The translations under genes were made by a program, and so were the position numbers. A stretch of 64,000 nt of DNA, taken from positions 18,401,131 to 18,465,130 of the forward strand of contig NC_092795.1 of assembly GCF_918797505.1 (NCBI RefSeq), read 5' to 3'. Positions 31,959 through 42,655 of the stretch are shown in pieces; the first letter of the stretch is position 1, and each line of letters starts with the position of its first letter. Below the pieces are notes generated by a model, which saw only the letters and a program-made list of their open reading frames with translations, was not told the DNA's origin and ran no database searches. Source of the stretch: Bemisia tabaci. Lineage: Eukaryota; Arthropoda; Insecta; Hemiptera; Aleyrodidae.

Positions 31959-32181
31959 CACTGGAAAGAAAAACACATTGGATCTAGAGTCCAGACTCTT
32001 GAAAACATTGACAAGAAAAAGTACTCTTGATTCAATCTGATTTTTGCTCAGATCAAAAGGAAATCCGCTCAAATTAAGAGGCTTGGTTCTTGATTTAAGC
32101 TAAAATCCGATTGAATCAAGAGTATTTTTTCATTTTTTTAAGAGTCCGGACTCCAGATCCAATGTGTTTTTTTTTCCAGTG
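31959..32181. mobile_element. MITE family A, copy 7
   Basis: CACTGGAAAGAAAAACACATTG on the left is interrupted by one G in the A-run. The right end is CCAATGTG + T-run + CCAGTG. 223 bp, slightly shorter than other copies because the inner right arm lacks the CTTGTCAATG block (reads TTTTTTCATTTTTTTAAGAG). Confidence 0.9.
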
Positions 32182-34297
32182 TGCTATTCAAACGTGCTTG
32201 TCGGGCCACTTCATTCTTGGACATCAAAGAAGTGAATGAAATCTGGTAGTTCTCGACCGTGAAAGTAGAATATCTTGAGAAGGGCAGAGGGCATGAGCAG
32301 GCTCAGAATGATTCATGACCAGTCGGCTGTACGTGTTATCATTGCTATCAGATTGGAAATTAAGGAGCAAGGATGATTCTGGGAAATAAGGCGTGTCGAA
32401 TCGTTATTTAAATAATCGTTCAAAGGGATGGGGGTTAAATGCCCTCGCCCAAGCTCAATTTTCCTCGCTCATTTACCCGCGTCGATATGATCACCCTCCG
32501 TGCTCCGAGGTTGGAGACCACCCCTCGTACTTTGATGCTACAGAGCATCATTTGGTTAGTTACAGTTATACTTAAAACCGAATAAACTCTACATATTTAT
32601 AGACATAAGGGCTCTTTTTTCCACCAATCACCCGCCCGCTCATAGTGTTTTATCTGATCCCTCCTCGATTATTTTTCTTCTTTCAAGTTCATGATTTCGT
32701 GGGACTTCAACCTTACTTTTTTATCATGAAGAATAAAAATCTTGTTCGGGTCTTTACTGAATGATATTTTATTAAGATTTCAGTTTCATCGTGAGCTTGA
32801 AAATATATAATCGATACATTATGGGAACGAAAGTTTGGCCTCGGTGGATATAAGTCATACAATACCCTAACATGTTCTCTCCATTATGAACCCTCTCAAA
32901 AAAAAAAAGACGAAAAAAGAATTAATAATTTTAAAAAATTGCGTAATTTAGACGGGGGTATGTTTACCTTATTAAAGCACCATCATACAGTGTAAACTAT
33001 TTCATGGTAGGTTCTCTCACAAAATCCATCATTTATTTCAAGGAAAGGAATTTTGCTTGAATAGACATCTCTCTCCTAATTGCGCAGAAGAGATGTTGCT
33101 TGCCTGTGGGACGATTTTTCTTAAAGAATGTGAAGTACTTTACGATTAAAGAATAATACAACCAAATCTTGAATATTTGTATGTATTTTGCTACGTGTAA
33201 CCTAAAAATTTTATGGAGTAAGTGTAGCGGTACAAAGATTCCAACTCCGTTATCCCTCATCAAAGAAGTAAGTGATGGTTTGCAAAAATTCCGAGAGGAA
33301 TCAAGTACTACCAGTTTCGGTAACGTAAAAATTTAGAGCATCTGATTGTCGGGTTGCCCGCATACTGCACATTTCATGACCTCTGAAAATACTACCCATG
33401 AGTCTCAAGTCTAAAATTAACTAATCAAAATTCGTTTGCAAAGTCAGTTTAGGTGTAACAGTTGCCAAAATTCTGAGCAATACTCGTGGATAATCAGATC
33501 ATTGAATCAATGTAGTTGCCTGGCTATATCAAAACTTGGCGGACGTGTTCACGCCATTTTAAAGCAGCAAGACTTTAGCAATGACCGCTTTAGCCAAGTG
33601 TATATTTAAGCGTTTTATAAATGAAATGCTCTGTGAAACCTAATAAAACAACGCATTATCCCTTAAAATGATCAACTCCACCGCTATTTTGAGGTCTTGC
33701 TTGGATTTGGGTTCTTGAAACCGGGTGTTCAGAAAACTTTGTGGCTGACGGTTTTTAACTCATTCTTTTCCACACGAAAAAAACTGCGATCTGACAGATA
33801 CAAAGACTATTTTTTTCCGCGAAAAATTTTCACAGTAAGCATTTGGGGAGAAAAAATTAATCAGCGGATTTAGTAAATTTTGCGTGTTGTATTTTAAGTA
33901 TCATCGTTAGGATAGCATTTATCATCTTTATCTTGTAGGCCTCATCAAGAAAACTGTGTTTCGTTCTAAAAGTTTTGAGCCATCCCGGAGATGTAAATAA
34001 TTTATTTTTCATTCCTCATCTCTTCCTTATCGTGTCTATATTTGATTATTTTTCTCTCTTCCTCTTTAAATCTTGTGTATTCAATTTTATTTCTGAATTT
34101 ATGTATTCCCAATTTTGACTATACTATTTTAATTGGTCCAACGTAGTATTTTATTTTGGCTAAGTTAAGTTAATGTTGAATTTTTTGTTCAGTATTTTAT
34201 GTCTGATTATAGACAGCAAAATTAGATGTGCAAGTTTACGGAGCGGAAAAAATTTTGCGTCACTTTTGTTGAGCAATACATGTGACTTTCTCTTTTA
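32182..34297. other. No supported gene; longest repeat-poor stretch of the first half
   Basis: About 2.1 kb of AT-rich sequence with no recognised element ends. Frames are short (32393-32575 plus; 33033-33263 minus) and unremarkable. An intron or spacer of unique sequence fits. Confidence 0.5.
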
Positions 34298-34525
34298 CAC
34301 TGGAAAAAAAAACACTTTGGATTAGAGTCCAGACTCTTGAAAACATTACAAGAAAAAAATACTCTTGATTCAATCGGATTCTTGCTTGAATCAAAACGAA
34401 ATCCGCTTAAATTAAGAGGCTTGGTCCTTGATTTAAGCTAGATTCTGATTGAATCAAGAGTACCTTTTCTTGTCGATATATTTAAGAGTCTGGACTCTAG
34501 ATCCAATGTGTTTTTTTTTCCAGTG
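34298..34525. mobile_element. MITE family A, copy 8
   Basis: CACTGG + A-run + CACTTTGGATTAGAGTCC on the left; right end CCAATGTG + T-run + CCAGTG. TA lies next to both ends, counting outward from CACTGG/CCAGTG (34296-34297 and 34526-34527). Inner arms match the family. Confidence 0.92.
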
Positions 34526-34703
34526 TATCTAATACCCATCTTTTAAAAATGGACAATAAATGAAACAACAAATGGACAATAAATATGAACAATAAACAAC
34601 ACAATGAACAATAAATATGAACAATAAATATGACAAAAAACAACAATAAATATGAACAATAAATATGAGTTCCTTACTTACCTAATACCCACCCTTTAAA
34701 AAG
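34526..34703. repeat. AACAATAAATATG minisatellite between short direct repeats
   Basis: Roughly eight variable copies of AACAATAAATATG / GGACAATAAAT at 34549-34668. The array is bracketed by TAATACCCATCTTTTAAAAA (34529) and TAATACCCACCCTTTAAAAA (34683). Expansion probably arose within an older duplicated segment. Confidence 0.85.
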
Positions 34704-35900
34704 TCTCAAAGCACGCCACGGCACTGTTTCGAGGGTCAGAGGAGGAGGAGGAGAAGACATCGCAAAATCCAAAATTCAGCGTTCCCTATTTCAACACAGA
34801 TCTGTATGGGTGAACTGGCTTCAGACTGAAATCGTATGGGCACCATGTACTTTAAGTACAGACAGTACCCGAAACTTTTCGCCGCAGACGGAGGAGCGAA
34901 GTAGGCGGTAGTTTCTTCCTGCACTACAATGCAGTTTATATAAATAACAGAGGGATGCCCTAATATTAGAACGGAGCCTAATGCCCGGGTCAACTGCGGG
35001 TATGTTTGGGTCGTCGCCTTGCCCTCGCTCGCCGCCGCGGCGGGTTTGAACCCTAGAATTAGTCAATCCGCGCCGCAACGCCCTTTTTTTCAGCCGGTAC
35101 TCTTTCCTGGACATGTATTTTTCATTGTTCACCTCTTCAAATATCACTGCCCCAACCTCATTCAGCCCGCCCCCACTTACTTATTGCGTGTGCTGCTGTC
35201 CCAGTGTTTGTACCCAGTACCTGTATTCCTGTGCAAGGTGCAACTACATGTCTTCCGTTAACCCTGATACCGAGAATTTTCAGTTTTTCCCAGGACTAAG
35301 GAGCGTGGGAAGGTATTCGCGCGGTGAGAGAACATCGGTGTGGCTTGTGTGAACGCATCGAATAAAGTGTTAGGCTGAATCGTAATAGGCACATAGTGAG
35401 CGATTTTCCACAATTTTTCTGTAGAATTTTTCTTAGTTTTTATGAATGCTCTCACCGGGGAGGAGGGGGGGGGGGGTATAACTGTGTTGTACGCTATTAG
35501 TATACCTACACAGAATCCACTTCCTGTCTTTAATTTAGGTCAACATTTTAAGAAGGGGTTCTTTGAAACTTCCTTCACTTCAAACCTCCTCAGGGGCCTC
35601 CCAAGCATAAAATATGCAACGCTGTAATTTCCGATTTTTTCTCTCGGTTTTTCACCTGCAAATTTCTAAAGTACTACTGCGTGATGACACTTTCGCAAAT
35701 TCTTGAGAAATGCCGTAAAATTCACAAATTATCAATCGATCGATCTACTATAGAATCCAAAAATAATTAAGATCCAATCTTAATATTTAATTTGAAAAAT
35801 AGAATGAAATTGTGAATCAACCACTGTACTAATTGCGAGGGGCGTTGGTTCATTTGAAAGGTGTTGTTCTCAATGCTTCGGGAAAACTATAAATTATTTT
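34704..35900. other. No supported gene; small GC-rich patch and G12 tract
   Basis: 34980-35060 is GC-rich (CTCGCTCGCCGCCGCGGCGG) and includes GGGTTTGAACCCT, a T-arm-like palindrome without a matching A box. A run of 12 G lies at 35465-35476. Frames on both strands at 35000-35350 conflict. Confidence 0.45.
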
Positions 35901-36118
35901 CTGGGGTTCGTCCCCGATTTTTAAATCCCTAAAAACTCATAAATTGGATGAGGGGAAGTGGGGGTTTTTGTTTTTGTTTTTCGGAAAAGTTTTGTTGCTA
36001 CGCATCTTACTTTACTGTTTGCTGTCTTTTTATCAGCTGTTTTCATTCAACAATCATCATTAAGTGAGGTTACTTCCAACACTCAACTGCCATCAACTTA
36101 CATTTTTCTTTTCCCGCG

Positions 36119-36239
36119 TTTTTTTTTTTTTTTTTTTTTTTTTTTTACGGTTTTTCATGATTGCTTCCATCTTTTTCCTATTGCCAATTTTTCCTCATTA
36201 AGTCAATAACCTCCAAGTTTTTTTCTCATTTTAACATAC

Positions 36240-36286
<47 letters not shown>
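36119..36286. repeat. Poly-T and poly-A tracts about 100 bp apart
   Basis: A T run of about 27 (36120-36146) and an A run of 46 (36241-36286). They are complementary and could pair into a stem. The lengths may be unstable or collapsed in the assembly. Confidence 0.9.
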
Positions 36287-36288
<2 letters not shown>

Positions 36289-36475
36289 CCGATCAGAACT
36301 TTTCACGCTGTTTCTTTTCAATGTGTATAAATATGTTTATTATTAATTTCCATTTTCATTTCATCCTTTTTCTTCTGATTTATTTTTTTTAATTTAAAAA
36401 TTGAACTTTTCAGTTATGATTTTGTTAAAATAATAATAATTTTTACTAATTTTAATTTTAAATTTAACAGTTGTT

Positions 36476-36954
36476 ATGAGTGAAATTTTCAATGACCGAG
36501 GCGGTCGTCCTCCAAAACGTGGTCGCGTTTTCCAGAATTCTTCGCATGTTCGTTTAGTGAAGCAAGAACTTAACTCTGTTATTAGTATAGAAAATCAAAG
36601 TTTCATTTCTTCATTTCGGAAGTATAAAATTGATGATCAGAACTTTGATGAAAATTTTGTTACCAAATTTTCAGTCGGTTCAATGAATATAATTTGTCAT
36701 CATTGTGATGCTCGCCATTTTCAGGGTGAAATGTCCAATGGCCATTTTAATAACTGCTGCCAAAATGGCTTAATTTCTTTACCGAGTATTCGGACAAATA
36801 CCGATTTGAAATCATTATTTTTATATTCTCCAAATTTCATAAAGCGTATCAGAAATTATAATAGTGCTGTTGCTTTTGCCTCTTTCTCTGTAAATCGAAT
36901 TGATATTCCGGGTGATGGACCTTATTGCTTTAAAGTTCAAGGATCCATATATAG
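36476..36954 (+). pseudogene. Helitron Rep/helicase N-terminal exon, truncated
   Basis: In complete elements this protein nicks DNA and unwinds it during rolling-circle transposition; here only the N-terminal about 160 residues remain. Features in order: a basic patch RPPKRGR (11-17); FSVGSMNIICHHC (65-77) with a Cys/His cluster C74, C77, H81 and C94-C95 resembling the zinc-binding region before the Rep domain; LKSLFLYSPNF (111-121); NYNSAVAFASF (127-137); and FKVQGSIYR (152-160), the conserved block that in other Helitrons precedes the Rep domain. The frame meets GTAAGT at 36955, a strong splice donor, just at that block, then a stop. The catalytic HUH and tyrosine motifs and the helicase are missing. 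It starts at the first ATG after a stop-rich AT region. Not functional alone. Confidence 0.78.
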
Positions 36955-36999
36955 GTAAGTTTATTTAATATTTACCGTTACGTAACGTACTTTTTTCAG
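36955..36999 (+). other. Possible short intron after Helitron exon
   Basis: GTAAGT donor at 36955 and TTTTTTCAG ending at 36999 give a 45-nt intron; TTCTCAG ending 37007 is a second acceptor. The exon ends in phase 2. Neither acceptor continues the frame into the K/E-rich frame: the first gives a stop 13 codons on. Confidence 0.35.
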
Positions 37000-37046
37000 T
37001 TTCTCAGTCCGTCCCTCCCTCCTTCCCACCCCTTAACGCATCCGGA

Positions 37047-37328
37047 ATGCAGCTGCATTCCCCGGAAACCAGAAAGCAGACTGAACATGGAAAAAACGAA
37101 GAAGAAAAAGCGGAAAAATTAGATGAAGTTAAAACAGGAGCAGAAAAAGAAGAAGAACCAGAAGGAACAGCTACTGAAGAAGAAAAAGAAGAAGCAAAAA
37201 AAGAAAAGACAAAAGGAGGAAAGAAGAAGAGCAAAGTTGTAGGAAATATAGGAAGAAAAGCAGGACAGAAATGGCAAAAGAAGAATCAACAATTTAATCG
37301 AAAAAAAAGCAAAGTATTTAAAAAATAA
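37047..37328 (+). CDS. Lysine/glutamate-rich frame inside the Helitron
   Basis: 93 codons, mostly K, E, G, Q and T, with basic clusters GGKKKSK (about 68-74) and a KK-rich C-terminus. The frame is open upstream of its ATG to at least 36999. AATAAA at 37427-37432 could serve as a polyadenylation signal. It may be the C-terminal exon of the Helitron protein, a captured host exon (many nucleolar or ribosome-associated proteins end in such tails), or a low-complexity chance frame from a purine-rich stretch. The sequence does not decide. Its frame is not compatible with direct splicing from the Rep exon. Confidence 0.35.
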   Translation: MQLHSPETRKQTEHGKNEEEKAEKLDEVKTGAEKEEEPEGTATEEEKEEAKKEKTKGGKKKSKVVGNIGRKAGQKWQKKNQQFNRKKSKVFKK

Positions 37329-37576
37329 AAAAAGATCTTCTTTAAAATTAGTTTGAAAACAAATGTAAAACCTAAAAAATAATTTTGTATGAAGATTAAA
37401 ACAAAATTTTAGTTTAAAGTTTACTAAATAAAATTACAATTTTTGAAAACATTTGTTATATTTATTCTCTCAAAAAAATAATTAGACCCGATTCAAAGAC
37501 AAAACAGAAAATTAAATGAAAATAAATAAAAAAAAAAAAAAAACATGTGAAAGTGAAAAGCGTACAGGAAAAATAA

Positions 37577-37607
37577 GGGGCTGCGAAGCAGCCCCATAAG
37601 CCCCTAG
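37577..37607 (+). terminator. Helitron 3' terminal hairpin and CTAG end
   Basis: GC-rich 8-bp perfect stem with GAA loop, then 8 nt, then CTAG. In Helitrons this structure acts as the transposition terminator. Confidence 0.85.
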
Positions 37608-38596
37608 TCTAACTTAATATGAAGTGGAAATAGAGCATTGAACCCAAAGTTTATATTGATTTTAGCGCAATGAACAATGAATAACCTAGAAAACTCTGAA
37701 CCAACCAATCAATTGCTGTATTTCATGTCCCTTCCCCATATCTAGCGGATCTCGTAATTTGTAACTAGATATACTAGAGCACCCATAAGGGGATATGGAG
37801 CTCACAGGGCCCAAAAAGCAGCCAACCGTCTAACACAAGAAGCATTAGAAAAATGCCGCTGCCGATCTACAGATTCCCTTCAGACCAAAATGTCCAGCAA
37901 CGTTCATAAATGAGTGTCCTTCCACAAAAATGAGAAAATTTAAGCAAAAACTAAGCCACCTACGTGTTTTACCAACCAAGAGTCGCGACAATCGCAACAA
38001 TAAATCATTCTGAAAAATTAGTATCTATTGATTGGCTGCCCTTATTGGTCCTAAAAGCTCTATGAGCTAACCTCCAAATTACCGATGTTTCTTTCCTTTC
38101 CCCATATAGGTACTATCGCCGAATTTAGTTTCACGCATAGGCCGCTCCAAATCAAATGTAAACTGTGCGACGAGGCGCAGCGCGGCGTGGCGCGTTTCGG
38201 TGTTATCAGGTGCTGACTAGACCTATCTCATCATATGCCAACGAGGAAAACGGAGGCACATGAACAATTGACAAATCTGTTACTTTTTCAAGAAAATATC
38301 CCTCAGACAAGCATCTATAGGTGCAAACCCATAATAGACAGTGCAACACCGAGGTCACTCGAAAATAGAGCTAAAATTTCATGAGGTGCAACTGATTTTT
38401 TTCTTCTAGACACTGCCGTGCCGGCAGGTTACATGGAGTTCTTTGGGACAAAGGCGTATGCGCGCATCCGCCCTTTTTCGGGAGAACGCGTTTTCTGAAA
38501 CTGGATTCTTCCTAGTTTCAGGAAATATACGTAGTGTATTAAAAAAGTCGTGCCCCCCACCCTTTTTACACAACGATCCACGTTATCTTGTAGGGA
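37608..38596. other. No supported gene
   Basis: Includes CGACGAGGCGCAGCGCGGCG at about 38168, a small CpG-rich patch. No recognisable element or protein. Confidence 0.5.
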
Positions 38597-38932
38597 TCAT
38601 AGGGGAACGTAGTCACAATGTTCCGTTTTTGCAAGTATACTCTCAAAGACTTGTTCTTTCAAACTAATTAAATTTCGTGCGAAGATATTGGCTAGTACCA
38701 ACGCTGTGCACTTCTGAACTTTCAAATGCGATTTCCGCGGAACTACCTTTTTGAGCACACACCCTTGTTCCAAAGGACTTCTTAATTCAGGATAAACTTC
38801 TTCGCGCAGGAACTTTGAAAATGTCGCAAAACTGGTCCGCTGTTGAATATGAAAGATTACACAAGTATACACCGAAAAAAAAATGAATGCTTCATTAGCG
38901 AATTCTCGTGTAATATTCAGCCCTGGGTCCAA
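38597..38932 (-). CDS. Possible coding remnant, unrecognised
   Basis: A minus-strand 111-codon frame, one of the longer ones outside repeats. From residue 33 on (FATFSKFLREEVYPELRSP and KCTALVLANIFARNL) it looks protein-like: mixed charge, amphipathic segments, no low complexity. The first 30 residues are hydrophobic and follow possible acceptor AGs (ATTCAACAG). The layout vaguely recalls the C-terminal region of P-element/THAP-type transposases, but I cannot point to diagnostic residues, so I assign no family. It could be a chance frame. Confidence 0.22.
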   Translation of the reverse strand: MDPGLNITREFANEAFIFFSVYTCVIFHIQQRTSFATFSKFLREEVYPELRSPLEQGCVLKKVVPRKSHLKVQKCTALVLANIFARNLISLKEQVFESILAKTEHCDYVPL

Positions 38933-40430
38933 GTATGACCTCGGTTTGTCCCTGTCTCTGCCATTTTCCAGGCAAATTGGGATTATTTAAAAATGAATTT
39001 TCCAAGGAAAGTTTGATTTTCTGGAAATTGATGCATGATCGAGATAAACCGAAGTAATTCTTGAATTTAGGGGCCAAGGATACATAGACACTAGCCAGAC
39101 ATGTATTGCATACCGCATGTCCAAAAAACATGTCTCCCTTTTTCTGATGAGAGTTTTCCGGTCAAAATGGCATTATCCACCCACGAATCCTATGTAAAAC
39201 TGATCCGTTGTTTTGAGTCCGGAAGGACAGAAAATCATTTTATTCAGATAGCTATAACTGAGCTACTATATCTTATTTTTTGCTTCTGACCCCGAATCGA
39301 CCTTTGTATTTTCCACAACCCACTAATTTTCCGAAAGATCGAGTTTGCAACAAAAAAAAACCCTTCTTCAGATGCCAAAAATACGCATTTGTATAAACCT
39401 TCGGATTTCCAAAATATTGGTCAGAAGTATATATATAAAAAAAAAAAACACGGCCATTCTCTGATCTAGCAGCAAACATATAGTTACTGGAAGGTCCTCC
39501 ATTAAGGACCTAGATAAAATAATTTTTCCGTTCTTTCGGACGAAAAACAAAATGATGCGTTCCACATGGTGCTTTACAAGCGCATTATGTCATTTGACTG
39601 GAGAAACATTGTTATTAGAAAAAGTGAGAGACATTCGTTGGACGTGCAATAACCTGTATCCTTTTGTATTACTCGATCCAAAAAATTACCTTATTCATTT
39701 CTATCGGACACCAGTTCCCTCGTAAAATTAATTAAACGTTCCTCGCATGGACGGACTGGCTCACATCTAAGAGCGTGGCCTTGGCCGGTTAAGGGGGTGT
39801 CGTATGATATTTCCCGGGGGGATGCACCCCCAGAGAAGAATTTTTAAAATTGAGCGTGTTAAAGTAACCGATGGACTTGTGAAACGAAAAAAAAGAGAAC
39901 AAATCACAGCTACCAGACGCATCCAAGCTCCGTTATTTCTAGAGATTCCGAGGCAGATCTGGCCACCTAAAATACTGCTTTTAAACACTAAAAGTCTGAA
40001 AATGATGTACCCAAGAAACATGACAGCTGGAAAGATCTTTTTAGCTTCCTCGATTGGAAAATGAAACATGCAATCTAGTTAGTACAAGGTGAAATTTTGA
40101 AGGAGAGAGAGAGAGAAAAAGAGTGTTGAGTCTAGCAAAGGACAAGGTGTTCAGTAAGGCAAGTAAAAAAAAGAGATAGGAACAAATCAATTAAATGCAT
40201 CAGGTATATACGGCAGGAAGATCCATTCAGCAATAATTTTGTTGGAAATGAGAATATTTTCAGACGTGACCGAACAATTGAAGCCTAACTTTGTGAGATA
40301 GTAAACCAAATTTTATTGAAATTCACAGACTGAATGGCCCATTTTGGATCCAATGTTGAATACTGACTTTTTGCGAGGAAGGTGGTCATTTTAGTGATAT
40401 TTTTATTAACCCTTAAATGCTGAAGCCCGG
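38933..40430. other. No supported gene
   Basis: AT-rich with a TATATATAAAAAAAAAAAACA tract near 39430 and a GAGAGAGAGAGA run near 40107. Overlapping opposite-strand frames at 39767-40069 contradict each other. Confidence 0.5.
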
Positions 40431-40559
40431 GTCAAATTGCGAGGCTTTCTAACAAAACCTGCCCCGCAGATTGGATGGGGCCGGTTCACGCGAGCTTTAG
40501 ATGTTGATCTGCAAATCATTCCAAAAAAGAATCGAGTCTCAAATCAACACAGTCAAAGA

Positions 40560-40975
40560 AAGGAGGGACCTATTTGGGCCTCTTTTTTAACTTTTCTCCC
40601 TGAATCTGAGAGGCACCTCATTGGCAGCACATAGCGGAGCATTGCGAGTTCATGCCCCGGGCCATTGCGCCTTCAATTTTGCAGATGCAACACGGACATC
40701 CATTAAGCACGAATAGTCGTATCTCTGCGCCGTGATCATCGCGAGTCCTTTCCCTTGCTCCATTTCCTTATTGTGTTGGTTTCGTTTGTCTCACTTGTAG
40801 TGGTGCTTTAAAGGCTACGTGAGCAACACAGTCGAAGGTAAGAAAAACGTAATCCGGCCTCGCTTTTTAACTTTTCTCGCGGATCTGACTAACAGCCTAG
40901 AGAAGGGCATATTGCGAATTCACGCCTCACGACTCACGCCATCGCGCTTTTAATTTTTCGCGATAGAGGATCACT
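40560..40975. repeat. Inverted relative of the 270-bp repeat (about 1.5 units)
   Basis: GCGCCTTCAATTTTGCAGAT + GCAACACGGACATCCATTAA is the reverse complement of the block in the 2.7-3.1 kb dimer. TGTAGTGGTGCTTTAAAGGC matches its other end, and a second partial unit follows (CGCGGATCTGAC...GCGAATTCACGCC). The orientation is opposite to the dimer. Confidence 0.7.
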
Positions 40976-42055
40976 TTCCGAGTCCAAAACACCGACGATT
41001 TTTGAAATCAAACAAGTACGGATAGAGAGAGAAGGGTTCAAAAATACATATTTCAACTCGCATATCTAGTGAACGGTTTGTCGTAAAAGCGATGATCTTA
41101 GTCTCAAAATATAGAGGAAACCACCACCTTTCAGACAATGATGACAAAATTGGTCCATTTTGAAAATGTCATCCATTGCTGTCACGTTGCCGTAGTTCAA
41201 ATTTTCAATTTTTAGCTGGGGCGATACCTTTATAGGTCACTCCTAGATTAAATCATTCGCCCAAAATGACAAGATCAGGATAAATGAGTAATATGCAATG
41301 GATACAGGGAAATCAAAGTTTTCGATCATAAAAAAATGTATGTTTACCTTCAACGGTTCGCTGGGTAGAAATAAGAGGAAAAAAGAGGAATAACTAATAA
41401 AATCGTACCATTTGAGCTTTTTAAATTTAAGTCCATCCTACAGAAACGATTTGAAAAAGAGGCATGCATTTTTGTTGATGCAGCGAGAGTCAGCTGAGGC
41501 TAGTCTTGTAACATTCATATGTCTCGATATTTTGTTCTTTTTTTATTAATTTTCTTCGGGAATTAGCTATAATGGGGTATAAAAATGCACAACCTTGCAA
41601 TTCGTGATTGGTTTGGGGGCATTTGGTGATCTTGGGACTCGGAACAAACCAGGTCCAAGTGTACCACATCCACTTTGAAAAATCATATCTCTCCTCCAAC
41701 TTGTTTCCCCAGGATGAACTTGTGCTTGTTTTAAAGCTTAAACGGTCTACTTTCATCAAAAAATAGTTAGATTACTTTTTGTACGATTCCTTCAACGTCG
41801 CAGCTAAAAAGGTGAAAAACTGAACATTTGAACTTCGGCAACGTGGCAACAATGGATGAAATTTCCAAAATGGACCAATTTTATAATTATCGCCTGAAAG
41901 CTGGTGGTTTTCTCTACATTTTGAGACCAATATCATCTTTCTACGACAAAGCGTTAGCGAGATATGCGAGTTTAATTTTTTTACTTTGACTCCCCTCCCC
42001 CTCCCTCCGTGATCGTCCGATTTCAAAATGTGTCAGTGTTTTAGACTCGGGAGGA
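40976..42055. mobile_element. Foldback element T, about 1.1 kb
   Basis: Arms of about 240 bp. The left arm contains ATTTCAACTCGCATATCTAG, GTCTCAAAATATAGAGGAAA, AAAATTGGTCCATTTTGAAA and TTGCCGTAGTTCAAATTTTC. The right arm has the complements in reverse order (GAACTTCGGCAACGTGGCAA, AAAATGGACCAATTTTATAA, TCTACATTTTGAGACC, GAGATATGCGAG). The arms differ at about one base in five, so it is old. The core (41216-41801) has no recognisable protein. Exact ends uncertain by about 20 bp. Confidence 0.72.
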
Positions 42056-42395
42056 GATCCTCTATCAACTTTGAAAATATTTCGAAGATCAGGCCAAGGT
42101 TGAAACGGACAATTTGGAATGAGGTCCTTTCTTCCTTGCTCTAGTCACAAGAACAAGAGGCAAGTGAGAATTGGAATCGATGCGCGATACGTCATTACGA
42201 ATCTTTGTTTACATTCCAAAGAGCCAAAAACGTGAATTCTCACGGTGAATGAGTGAAAATGTCTGTGTGTGTTTCATGTGCGTCTGTGTTAGTGACTACG
42301 CGCTCACAGAGGAACCAGTGCGTCTTCATGAGAGCGTTATCAGGCAAACGCGCCGCGCCGCGCCGTCGCTAAATAGTCACCAGAGACTCTGCGTG
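42056..42395. other. No supported gene
   Basis: Includes a GTGTGTGTTTCATGTGCGTC stretch. The 75-codon frame at 42249-42476 runs into MITE E and is not credible. Confidence 0.45.
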
Positions 42396-42655
42396 ATCGA
42401 CGGTGAAACTACCAAACCACGTATCTCGGTTGCGGTGTTTAAAAATCTACGCTCACATTTTATTTTTTTAGAGTAGACCAAATCAATATCATTCCTTGAA
42501 ATTTTCACAGAATTTTCTCCGCACGAAGAGGAAAAATCACAGAAATTTTCAAGACTGGACGTTCAGTAGTTATTCATTTAAAAAATAAAGTATGACAGGA
42601 AGTCTGCGACGTCGCAAACCGAGATACGTGGTTTGGTAGTTTCACCGTCGATATA
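42396..42655. mobile_element. MITE family E, copy 2 (intact)
   Basis: About 260 bp. Left ATCGACGGTGAAACTACCAA + ACCACGTATCTCGGTTGCGG; right CCGAGATACGTGGTTTGGTA + GTTTCACCGTCGAT. The arms are nearly perfect for 40 bp. It provides the uninterrupted reference for the nested copy at 10691-11239. Confidence 0.88.

Larger units (their letters stand above)
36400..37607 (+). mobile_element. Internally deleted Helitron (5' border not determined)
   Basis: Evidence is of two kinds: a Rep/helicase N-terminal exon at 36476-36954 and a canonical 3' terminus. The terminus is an 8-bp stem GGGGCTGC-GAA-GCAGCCCC (37577-37595), then ATAAGCCC and CTAG at 37604-37607, followed by T, as expected for insertion between A and T. 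The Rep endonuclease and SF1 helicase domains that make up over 1,000 residues of an autonomous Helitron are absent. The 5' TC end was not found; it probably lies upstream of 36400, possibly near the AT tracts or beyond. Confidence 0.8.

Noticed and set aside
34980..35060. tRNA gene from the T-arm-like word GGGTTTGAACCCT
   Set aside because: No A box or foldable acceptor and D arms at the right distance; the word is just a short palindrome.
37004..37234. Minus-strand serine/phenylalanine-rich frame
   Set aside because: It is the antisense of the purine-rich K/E frame and has no independent support.
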